From: Methyloligella sp.
Lineage (GTDB): Bacteria; Pseudomonadota; Alphaproteobacteria; Rhizobiales; JALUTE01
Length of the DNA: 5,346 nt
Assembly (NCBI GenBank): GCA_027058255.1
Contig: JALUTE010000168.1
Span: 1 to 5,346 of the forward strand
Reading direction: 5' to 3'
Program-made: the position numbers and the translations under genes
Shown: one piece after another, positions 1-5,287 of the stretch
How positions within the stretch are numbered: the first letter of the stretch is position 1
Layout: each line of letters starts with the position of its first letter
Notes under the pieces: generated by a model
Database searches by the model: none
Seen by the model: only the letters and a program-made list of their open reading frames with translations
Told to the model about the DNA's origin: nothing

Positions 1-798
1 GCGGACCTCGAGCGGCAAGCGGGCCTTGCTCCGGCCCACGGCCTCGATGGCGTCGGCCAGCTCCGCGATACCCTCCCCCTCGGTCGCGGAGGTGGTGAGC
101 ACCGGAACATCCCGCCCGCCGCCGAGCCGGAGGGTGAGCGCGGCTTCGAGAACGCGCGCCGCCTCGCGCGCGCCGGGCAGGTCCGCCTTGTTGACCACGA
201 GAATGTCGGCGATCTCCAGAATGCCCGCCTTCATGGCCTGGATGTCGTCGCCAAGGCCGGGCGCGGTGATGACCACGCGCACATCGGCGATGGCGGCTAT
301 GTCCACCTCCGACTGGCCGGCCCCCACGGTCTCGAGGATCACCACGTCCTTTCCGGCCGCATCCATGGCGTCGATCATCCTGAGCGCCGCCGGCGAGAGG
401 CCGCCAAGCGCCCCGCGCGAGGCGAGCGAGCGGATGAACACGCCATCATCGCCCGTGTGCTCGCCCATGCGGATGCGGTCGCCGAGAATGGCGCCGCCCG
501 AGATGGGGCTCGACGGGTCGACCGCCAGCACGCCGACGGTGCGGCCACGCTCCCGCAGGCTGCGGACATAGGCGCTCACCAGGCTGGACTTGCCCGCCCC
601 TGGCGCGCCGGTGAAGCCGACGATGAGGGCGTGGCCGAGATGGGGGCGCAGCTCGGCAAGCAGGGCGGGCGCCGCACGCGAGAGGCGCTCGAGCTCGGTC
701 AGCGCGCGCGCCAGGGCACCGATGTCGCCGGCACGCATGCGGCGAACCAGCTCGGCGGCCATGCCACCTTCCGTGCGGGAGTCTTGCGTGCTCGCCAT
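1..798 (-). CDS. meaB: MeaB/ArgK-type G-protein chaperone of the acyl-CoA mutase (C-terminus cut off by the window edge)
   Basis: A cytoplasmic SIMIBI-class GTPase that gates loading of adenosylcobalamin into B12-dependent acyl-CoA mutases and helps remove damaged cofactor. The visible 266 residues show a helical N-terminus (about 14-55), a Walker A loop GAPGAGKS (64-71), the family signature DPSSPISGGAILGDRIRM (94-111), the G3 stretch ETVGAGQSE (156-164), a switch III-like GDDIQAMKAGI (183-193, keeping the Gln and Lys positions of MeaB) and the guanine-specificity motif NKAD (203-206). Family members have about 310-330 residues, so roughly 50-60 C-terminal residues, including the dimerisation arm, lie outside. 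It starts 23 bases after the large-subunit stop, so it is very probably co-transcribed. The ATG at 798 has only a weak ribosome site; an in-frame ATG at 762 has GGAAGG four bases upstream and could be the true start. By context it serves this mutase, as MeaH or MeaI serve theirs, rather than methylmalonyl-CoA mutase itself. Confidence 0.95.
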   Translation of the reverse strand, partial: MASTQDSRTEGGMAAELVRRMRAGDIGALARALTELERLSRAAPALLAELRPHLGHALIVGFTGAPGAGKSSLVSAYVRSLRERGRTVGVLAVDPSSPISGGAILGDRIRMGEHTGDDGVFIRSLASRGALGGLSPAALRMIDAMDAAGKDVVILETVGAGQSEVDIAAIADVRVVITAPGLGDDIQAMKAGILEIADILVVNKADLPGAREAARVLEAALTLRLGGGRDVPVLTTSATEGEGIAELADAIEAVGRSKARLPLEVR

Positions 799-821
799 AA
801 GGGTGTGCCGGGTCTCGCGCC

Positions 822-2609
822 TCAGGGAACGATCAGGGGCTCGCCCTTCCCATAGACGGCCCGAAGGCGCGCGCATACCTCGCCATGGGTCGCACCTGCG
901 CCGATGGCCTCGATCACGGCCGCGAAGACGTTCTCGCCTTCGCTTTCGGCTGCCCGCGCAAGCCCGTCGAGGCCGCGGCGGACCGCATCGGCGCTGCGCG
1001 CCCGCTTATGGGCCTCGAGGCGCGCCACCTGCCGGGCCATGATCTCGGGCGGCGGCGGGCGGAAAGCGGGAGCGGAGGCGGGAGCGGGCCGCGCCTCGTC
1101 CCCCGCCTCCTCGAGGCGGTACCTGTTCACGCCCACCACGGTTTGCGCCCCGCTCTCCACCCGCTCCTGCCATGCGAGCGCGGAGGCGCCGATCATGCGT
1201 TGCACGAGCCCCGTCTCGACGGCCCGATACATGCCGCCCGCCTCCTCGATCCGCCCCATGACCGCCTCGATGGCCGCCTCCATCTCGCCTGTCAGCGTCT
1301 CGACATAGTAGGCCCCGCCGAGCGGGTCGATCACCTCTGTCAGATGCGCCTCCTCCTTGAGGATGTTCTGGGTGGCGACCGCAATGCGCGCCGCCTCCTC
1401 GCTCGGCACCGACAGGGCCTCGTCATAGGCATCGGTGTGCAGGGATTGCAGGCCGCCGAAGATCCCCGCCATGGCCTGCACGGCGACGCGGGCGATATTG
1501 TTGAGGGGCTGCTCGCGGGTGAGATCGACGCCGGAGGTCTGAGCGTGGAACTTGAAGCGCCAGGATTTCGGGTTCCGGGCCCCGAAGCGCTCGCGCACCA
1601 CGCGCTGCCAGATGCGCCGGCCGGCCCGGAACTTGGCGATCTCCTCGAAGAAGGAGATGGAAATGTCGAAGAAGAACGTGAAGCGCGGCAGGATCGCATC
1701 GGCCGCCATGCCGCGGGCGATGCAGTCCTCGGCATATTGAATGGCGCTCGAGAGGGTGAGGCCCATGGCCTCGGCAGGCGTTGCCCCGGCCTGCTGCATG
1801 TGCTGGCCCACCACCGAGAGCGGGTTCCAGCGCGGCAGGGCCTCGAGCGCATAGGCGATGTGGTCGGTAAGGATGCGCCGCGCACCGGGCAGGGCGATGC
1901 GGAAGAACATGTGATTGGAGACGAAGTGGGAGAGATAATCGCTCTGATTGGACGTGCCGGAGATGCGCGCACGCGGCACGCCCCGCCTATCGGCCACATT
2001 GAGAAGGAGCGCGAGCAGGGTGAAGGGCGAGGGGTCGTTGAGCGCCGTCGAGAAGTCGCCGAGCGGGATGCCCTCATAGCAGGCCGCCATGTCGTCCACG
2101 GTGTTGACCACGGTGCCGCAGGTGCCAAGCAGCACGGGCGGCACCGCGTCGGCATCGAGACCGCGATAGACCGAGTTGCAGGGGATGAGGCTCGCCGCGT
2201 TCACGCCATGGTCGATGAGGGTGCGCAGACGCCGGTTGAAATCCTCCGGCAGGCCGAAGCCGATGAGCTGGCGCTGAGTCCAGGTGCGGCCGCGATACAT
2301 GCTGGGATAGATGCCGCGGGTCATGGGCGGCCCACCCGGATGGCCGAGATCGGCCATGTAGCGCGTGCTGTCCCAGTCGGCCGGGGTGTAGAGGGGGGCG
2401 ATCTCGATGCCCGACCGGTTGCGCGGATTGCGCGCTGCCGCCCCGCTCTCTCCATAAGCCTTCTGCCACGCCGCGTGCGATGGCTCGAAGCCCGGTAGGA
2501 AGAGCTGCTCGGGCTCGGACGCGGACTCCGGCTCGGACTCGGAGGCGCGCTGCGATGCGGCCGGGGCATGCCGGGGTGCCGATGGCAGCCGCGTGCGGGA
2601 CCGTGTCAT
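822..2609 (-). CDS. B12-dependent acyl-CoA mutase, large (catalytic) subunit, of divergent substrate type
   Basis: Methylmalonyl-CoA mutase-like TIM-barrel subunit of 595 residues without a cobalamin domain, so it must pair with the small subunit encoded just upstream. Family landmarks: TRGIYPSMYRGRTWTQRQ (97-114, CoA channel, with the conserved Arg108), GQHMQQAGA (268-276, with the catalytic His270), FFEEIAKFRAGRRIW (320-334), FGARNPKSW (342-350), HAQTSG (355-360), QSLHTDAYDEAL (388-399), VIDPLGGAYYVE (426-437), VVGVNRY (491-497) and an alpha-helical C-terminal tail (about 520-595) as in HcmA-type subunits. It departs from the family in the active site: Leu115 where methylmalonyl-, isobutyryl- and 2-hydroxyisobutyryl-CoA mutases have Tyr, Phe and Ile; SLIPCNSV (140-147) for SVAFDLPT; Gln269 for Tyr; and probably Asn232 for the carboxylate-binding Arg. 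Residues 1-45 are a Ser/Glu/Pro-rich extension. The frame is intact and strongly G/C at third positions, so decay is unlikely. The substrate is unknown; a plain 'methylmalonyl-CoA mutase' label would be misleading. Confidence 0.93.
   Translation of the reverse strand: MTRSRTRLPSAPRHAPAASQRASESEPESASEPEQLFLPGFEPSHAAWQKAYGESGAAARNPRNRSGIEIAPLYTPADWDSTRYMADLGHPGGPPMTRGIYPSMYRGRTWTQRQLIGFGLPEDFNRRLRTLIDHGVNAASLIPCNSVYRGLDADAVPPVLLGTCGTVVNTVDDMAACYEGIPLGDFSTALNDPSPFTLLALLLNVADRRGVPRARISGTSNQSDYLSHFVSNHMFFRIALPGARRILTDHIAYALEALPRWNPLSVVGQHMQQAGATPAEAMGLTLSSAIQYAEDCIARGMAADAILPRFTFFFDISISFFEEIAKFRAGRRIWQRVVRERFGARNPKSWRFKFHAQTSGVDLTREQPLNNIARVAVQAMAGIFGGLQSLHTDAYDEALSVPSEEAARIAVATQNILKEEAHLTEVIDPLGGAYYVETLTGEMEAAIEAVMGRIEEAGGMYRAVETGLVQRMIGASALAWQERVESGAQTVVGVNRYRLEEAGDEARPAPASAPAFRPPPPEIMARQVARLEAHKRARSADAVRRGLDGLARAAESEGENVFAAVIEAIGAGATHGEVCARLRAVYGKGEPLIVP
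2508..2543 (-). repeat. 18-bp tandem duplication coding for an acidic hexapeptide
   Basis: Two adjacent imperfect 18-base units encode SESEPE and SASEPE (residues 23-34 of the mutase large subunit). GCTCGGAC recurs at 2513-2520 and 2531-2538. The repeat sits in a low-complexity N-terminal extension ahead of the conserved domain, which starts around residue 67. Confidence 0.7.
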
Positions 2610-3031
2610 GCCGCCCCCTCCCCCTCGCGGGCATCGCGGGCGCTGCGGCTCAGGGCGCGCACCGTCTCGACAATGTCCTCGCGCGCCGCGCCCGGGTGAA
2701 AGATCGCGGCAACACCCGCCTCCTCAAGGATTTGCGCGTCCGCCTCGGGAATGATGCCGCCGACCACGACGCGCACATGGCCAAGGCCCGCCTCGCCGAG
2801 GGCCGCCATCAGCTCCGGCACCAATAGATGATCGCTCGCAAGCGAGCTGATGCCGATCACGTCCACGTCCTCCTCGAGGGCAAGGCGCACGACGCGCGCC
2901 ACCTCCTGCCAGGGCGGCGTGTAGACGACCTCCATGCCCGCATCGCGCAGGAATGCGGCCACCACACGGCTGCCGCGATCATGGCCATCGAGACCGATCT
3001 TCGTGATCAGCACTTTGGGCGGATGGTCCAT
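2606..3031 (-). CDS. Cobalamin-binding small subunit of the acyl-CoA mutase
   Basis: A 141-residue free-standing B12-binding domain of the IcmB/HcmB type (Rossmann-like fold) that carries adenosylcobalamin base-off/His-on to the catalytic subunit. Visible motifs: KIGLDGHDRG (11-20), containing the DxHxxG signature with His17 as the lower axial cobalt ligand; GISSLASDH (60-68), with the SxL element that holds the nucleotide loop; VVVGGIIP (88-95), with the GG element; and GVAAIFHPG (106-114). The length fits stand-alone subunits (about 130-145 residues). An upstream in-frame GTG at 3049 would add six residues, but the ATG at 3031 gives the usual short lead-in and has GAGG motifs upstream. Its TGA overlaps the ATG of the large subunit (ATGA, 2606-2609), which suggests translational coupling and balanced amounts of the two subunits. 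First gene of the mutase cassette. Confidence 0.95.
   Translation of the reverse strand: MDHPPKVLITKIGLDGHDRGSRVVAAFLRDAGMEVVYTPPWQEVARVVRLALEEDVDVIGISSLASDHLLVPELMAALGEAGLGHVRVVVGGIIPEADAQILEEAGVAAIFHPGAAREDIVETVRALSRSARDAREGEGAA
2617..2621 (-). promoter_or_regulatory. Ribosome binding site of the mutase large subunit, inside the small-subunit gene
   Basis: GGAGG on the minus strand lies seven bases ahead of the ATG at 2609, within the last codons of the small-subunit gene. It supports this start and points to coupled translation across the ATGA overlap. Confidence 0.7.
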
Positions 3032-3116
3032 GTGCCTCGCGCCTCGCACCAGTCCGGCGCGGCCACGTGCTCGCGGCCGCGGCGCCCTCGCGCTTGCCCT
3101 TCCCCTGCCGGCCCCA

Positions 3117-3146
3117 ACTAGAGCACCGCCGCCGGGCGTCGCGCAA
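3117..3146 (-). promoter_or_regulatory. Possible sigma-70-type promoter of the mutase cassette
   Basis: Read on the minus strand: TTGCGC (3146-3141) as -35 box, 18 bases of spacer, and TCTAGT (3122-3117) as -10 box. Transcription would start near 3110 and leave a leader of about 80 bases before the ATG at 3031. The match is moderate, but the same arrangement with the same CGGCGGTGCT core occurs ahead of the htpX-like gene, which strengthens both. No cobalamin-riboswitch B12 box is seen in the leader. Confidence 0.4.
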
Positions 3147-3147
3147 G

Positions 3148-3157
3148 CGAACGTTCG
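3148..3157. promoter_or_regulatory. Perfect palindrome CGAACGTTCG next to the cassette promoter; possible operator
   Basis: A 10-bp perfect inverted repeat one base upstream of the proposed -35 box of the mutase cassette. The position would suit an activator or repressor. Fatty-acid and acyl-CoA regulators of the TetR type (PsrA, for example) use short palindromes with a similar AACGTT core, so a substrate-responsive regulator is possible. No regulator gene is visible in the window, and one short palindrome could arise by chance. Confidence 0.3.
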
Positions 3158-3181
3158 TCGATCAACGGGGCAGCCCGCGGC

Positions 3182-3195
3182 CCGGCATGCGCCGG
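3182..3195 (-). terminator. Short GC hairpin after the htpX-like gene; weak terminator candidate
   Basis: CCGGC and GCCGG form a 5-bp stem around a 4-base loop, starting two bases beyond the TAG of the metalloprotease gene. No U-tract follows, so intrinsic termination would be inefficient. The hairpin may only protect the transcript end, or be chance in GC-rich DNA. Confidence 0.2.
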
Positions 3196-3197
3196 CC

Positions 3198-4166
3198 CTA
3201 GAACCAGACGCCCGGCCAGCGATAGCGCGGGCGCATGGCGATCGGCCCCAGCCCGACCAGCGTCACCATGGGCTCCTCGATGATGGCGATGGGGGGCAGG
3301 CGCGGCTTGCCCTCGAGCTCCAGGAGCCGGGCAATCCGCTCCTCGGTGGGGGGGTGCGAGCGCAGAAGCGATGGCTGGGGCACGCGGCGGCCCGGAAACA
3401 AGAGGTCCTCCCAGAACCGGCCCTCATAGCGCTCGAGCTTGTGAAGCGCCGAGGCGAGCCCCGCCGGATCGCCGGTCAGGAGCGCGCCCTCGAGATCGGC
3501 ATCATATTCGCGCGCGCGAGAGAGGCCGAGCTGAAAGAGGCTTCCCAAAGTGGGTGCAAGATAGAGCAGGGCCACCGCAACCCAGGAAAAGGGCGCCTGG
3601 CCCGCCAGCAGCGATGGCAAGTTGATGAGCGCCAGGAAGATGCCGGCATAGGACATGATCTGGGTGAACCGGCTCATGGCATCGGCAAGGCCCATGATCC
3701 ACAGATCGTTGTTGCGCACATGGCTGATCTCGTGCGCCAGCACGCCGGCGAGCTCGCGCAGGGTGAGCTTGCGAAGAAGCCCCTCGGTCACCGCAATGGC
3801 GCATTTCTCGGGCCGGCCGGTGGCGAAGGCATTGAGGGTCATGCTGGGCACGACATAGAGCCGGGGCCTTGCGGGCAGCTCCGCCCGGTTGGCCAGCACC
3901 TCGACAATGCGATGGATCTGCCCGCCATGGCGCGGATCGACGGGCCGTGCGCGATAGAGGCGCATGACCGCCTCCGGCGGAATGCGCGGGCCGATCAGGA
4001 TCACCGTGCCGACCGTGAGATAGGACCAGAGCACGCCCACCCAGGACCAGAGCAGATAGGCGCACACGCCCATCAGCACTGCCATGCCGGCAATCAGGGC
4101 GACGGAATGAATGAGATTGCGCCGCTTGTGCTCGCGCCGGCGTTGTTCATCCAGAAAGGGTCCCAT
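3198..4166 (-). CDS. htpX: HtpX-like M48 family integral-membrane zinc metalloprotease
   Basis: A 322-residue inner-membrane protease of peptidase family M48; HtpX relatives degrade damaged or misassembled membrane proteins, with the active site on the cytoplasmic face. Visible: a charged N-terminus; two hydrophobic segments (about 18-36 and 39-60); the family stretch NAFATGRPEKCAIAVTEGLL (112-131); the zinc motif HEISH (145-149, with Glu146 as catalytic base) followed by VRNND; two more hydrophobic segments (about 172-189 and 193-211); the third zinc ligand Glu220 in SRAREYDAD (216-224); and the C-terminal HPPTEERIARL signature (271-281). Every catalytic element is present and the length is near that of HtpX (about 290-320). 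The frame stays open back to a GTG at 4331, but those 55 extra residues are low-complexity Ala/Gly/Arg/Pro and a promoter-like element lies inside them, so ATG 4166 is preferred. It is well separated from its neighbours, so nothing links it to the mutase. It could also be an M48 subgroup other than true HtpX. Confidence 0.88.
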   Translation of the reverse strand: MGPFLDEQRRREHKRRNLIHSVALIAGMAVLMGVCAYLLWSWVGVLWSYLTVGTVILIGPRIPPEAVMRLYRARPVDPRHGGQIHRIVEVLANRAELPARPRLYVVPSMTLNAFATGRPEKCAIAVTEGLLRKLTLRELAGVLAHEISHVRNNDLWIMGLADAMSRFTQIMSYAGIFLALINLPSLLAGQAPFSWVAVALLYLAPTLGSLFQLGLSRAREYDADLEGALLTGDPAGLASALHKLERYEGRFWEDLLFPGRRVPQPSLLRSHPPTEERIARLLELEGKPRLPPIAIIEEPMVTLVGLGPIAMRPRYRWPGVWF

Positions 4167-4266
4167 GGGTCTCGCTCGCGCATGGCCGGGGCCGCAGAGG
4201 GCGGAGCCGCAATCGCCGGCGCCTCCTGGCCAAGCCGGACCGCGCCGCTTGCGACTCACACGGGCG

Positions 4267-4294
4267 AGGGTAGCACCGCCGGCCGGGTGCGCAA
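4267..4294 (-). promoter_or_regulatory. Probable promoter of the htpX-like gene
   Basis: Minus-strand TTGCGC (4294-4289), 16 bases of spacer, then TACCCT (4272-4267). This would give a leader of about 95 bases before ATG 4166. It sits in the 180-base gap between the LOG-family stop and this start, which argues that the protease gene is not simply read through from upstream. No heat-shock sigma-32 element was recognised. Confidence 0.45.
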
Positions 4295-4346
4295 ACGCCC
4301 CCGCTATGGCGCGATGCGCCCGGCACCGCACCGGTTCCGGGCTGCA

Positions 4347-4973
4347 TCAGAACTTGGCCGCAAGAGCCTCGTCGTCTGCAGGCGCGGACAGGCGACGGCC
4401 GCCCTGCACCTCAAGGAGCGTGGGCACGACGTCCTCGGCCCGATCGACCACATGCAGCTCGAACTCCAGGCCCTTGCGGATGTAGGCCTCGGCGCGCATG
4501 TGGTCGAACAGGGCGAGAAGCGGCTGCCAGAAGCCAGCCACATTGCCCAGAATGATGGGCTTGCTGTGGCGGCCGAGCTGCGACCAGGTGAGCTGCTCCA
4601 CCAGCTCCTCCAGGGTGCCGATCCCGCCCGGCAGGGCCACGAAGGCGTCGGAGCGCTCGAACATCAAACGCTTGCGCTCATGCATGTCCTCGGTGACGAT
4701 CAGCTCGTCCACGTCGCGCAGCATGCGCTCCTTCTCGGTCAGAAAGCCGGGTATGATGCCGGTCACGCGGCCCTTCTGCGCGAGAACGGCGCGCGCAACC
4801 TCGCCCATCAGGCCAAGACTGCCGCCGCCATAGACCAGCCCGATACCCGCCTCGGCGAGCGAGCGGCCAAGCATGCGTGCGGCCTTTGCATATACCGGAT
4901 TGTTTCCGCTTCCCGATCCACAGAACACGCATACATTTCTTATGGGTGTGGATGGCGTTTTTCCGTTTTTCAT
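4347..4973 (-). CDS. LOG-family (TIGR00730) nucleotide 5'-monophosphate phosphoribohydrolase
   Basis: A cytoplasmic 208-residue Rossmann-like protein of the Lonely Guy (LOG)/YgdH family, once mislabelled 'lysine decarboxylase'. Family members hydrolyse N6-modified AMP (cytokinin riboside monophosphates) or other nucleoside monophosphates to the base and ribose 5-phosphate. Visible: NVCVFCGSGSG (13-23) opening the first strand, LVYGGGSLGLMGEVA (46-60), the conserved MHERK (97-101), the nucleotide and catalytic signature PGGIGTLEE (115-123), and KPIILGNVAGFW (138-149). The length is typical (about 190-220). An in-frame ATG at 5015 would add 14 Lys/Arg-rich residues; 4973 is chosen because homologues start shortly before the first strand, but neither start has a strong ribosome site. 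The first part of the gene and its leader are notably AT-rich. The physiological substrate cannot be told from sequence: in bacteria the role may be cytokinin production or nucleotide housekeeping. Confidence 0.93.
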   Translation of the reverse strand: MKNGKTPSTPIRNVCVFCGSGSGNNPVYAKAARMLGRSLAEAGIGLVYGGGSLGLMGEVARAVLAQKGRVTGIIPGFLTEKERMLRDVDELIVTEDMHERKRLMFERSDAFVALPGGIGTLEELVEQLTWSQLGRHSKPIILGNVAGFWQPLLALFDHMRAEAYIRKGLEFELHVVDRAEDVVPTLLEVQGGRRLSAPADDEALAAKF

Positions 4974-5083
4974 ATCAGTTTTCCATCTTCTTCTTTTCAC
5001 GGCTGCAATGGACATTCTTGCTCACAATTGGAAAGCCGCGCCTGCTTCTTCTCTGTTTCACGTTCCGATCGCCTCCAGCTCGG

Positions 5084-5092
5084 AGTGTAGCA
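5084..5092 (-). promoter_or_regulatory. Extended -10 promoter element for the LOG-family gene
   Basis: The minus strand reads TGCTACACT (5092-5084): a TG extension one base before TACACT. Extended -10 promoters can do without a good -35 box, and none is seen 16-18 bases upstream. Transcription would begin near 5077, about 100 bases before ATG 4973. Confidence 0.4.
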
Positions 5093-5188
5093 TAGCTGTG
5101 GGCCAAATTGGGGCGGGGGGTGGCGGCAAGCCTGCATTGGCGTTAATGTCCGCGCCGAAAAAGCTAACCGGACGGACACCCGCTTCAT

Positions 5189-5202
5189 CTATAGTCATAT
5201 AG
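5189..5202 (+). promoter_or_regulatory. AT-rich inverted repeat and possible -10 region of the rightmost gene
   Basis: CTATA GTCA TATAG is a perfect 5-bp inverted repeat with a 4-base spacer. It contains TATAGT (5190-5195), a fair -10 box, in otherwise GC-rich DNA about 90 bases ahead of the plus-strand start. No convincing -35 box was found at the right spacing, so it may be a promoter with an overlapping operator, or chance. Confidence 0.28.
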
Positions 5203-5274
5203 GGAGGCGGGGTGCCTGTGTGCGTGCGTGGCGGAGATCACAACCCCGTGTGAAGACCGCCTGTGCCGTCAGAC

Positions 5275-5278
5275 GAGG
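5275..5278 (+). promoter_or_regulatory. Ribosome binding site of the rightmost gene
   Basis: GAGG, preceded by AGAC, lies nine bases before the ATG at 5288 and supports that start. Confidence 0.5.
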
Positions 5279-5287
5279 TTTCGAACG

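Larger units (their letters stand above)
4974..5287. other. Divergent intergenic region between the LOG-family gene and the rightmost gene
   Basis: 314 bases without a recognisable gene. The left third (to about 5060) is AT-rich against its surroundings and would form the leader of the LOG-family gene, possibly with a short N-terminal extension from ATG 5015. An extended -10 element faces left at 5084-5092. Around 5101-5130 there is a G-rich tract. The right part holds the AT-rich inverted repeat at 5189-5202, a GTGTGCGTGCGTG dinucleotide-like run near 5218-5230 and a ribosome site at 5275-5278. No tRNA, known riboswitch or clear intrinsic terminator is seen. Confidence 0.6.

Noticed and set aside
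885..2498. Long plus-strand open frame (537 codons) opposite the mutase large subunit
   Set aside because: It lies antisense to a gene with clear family motifs. It encodes a Gly/Arg/His/Ala-rich product with no recognisable domain, as expected where third positions are G/C-rich.
822..2609. Large subunit as a decayed, inactive mutase
   Set aside because: The frame is intact over 595 codons with strong G/C third-position bias. The catalytic His and CoA-channel residues are kept, and the partner subunit and chaperone are intact, which fits a changed specificity better than decay.
3032..3049. GTG start at 3049 for the B12-binding subunit
   Set aside because: It adds only MRGARH before the ATG at 3031, which matches the short lead-in usual for this family.
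3032..3197. Cobalamin riboswitch ahead of the B12-dependent mutase
   Set aside because: No B12-box consensus or matching fold was seen, and the leader is too short for a full cobalamin riboswitch after the proposed promoter.
4167..4331. N-terminal extension of the metalloprotease from GTG 4331
   Set aside because: The 55 extra residues are low-complexity, have no family counterpart and contain a promoter-like element. ATG 4166 gives a normal length and a membrane segment near the N-terminus.
2934..5090. Very long plus-strand open frame (718 codons)
   Set aside because: It runs antisense through parts of four units (small subunit, protease, LOG-family gene and their gaps), ignores all gene borders and has low-complexity Ala/Arg/Gly/His composition. 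It is a shadow of GC-rich codon use.
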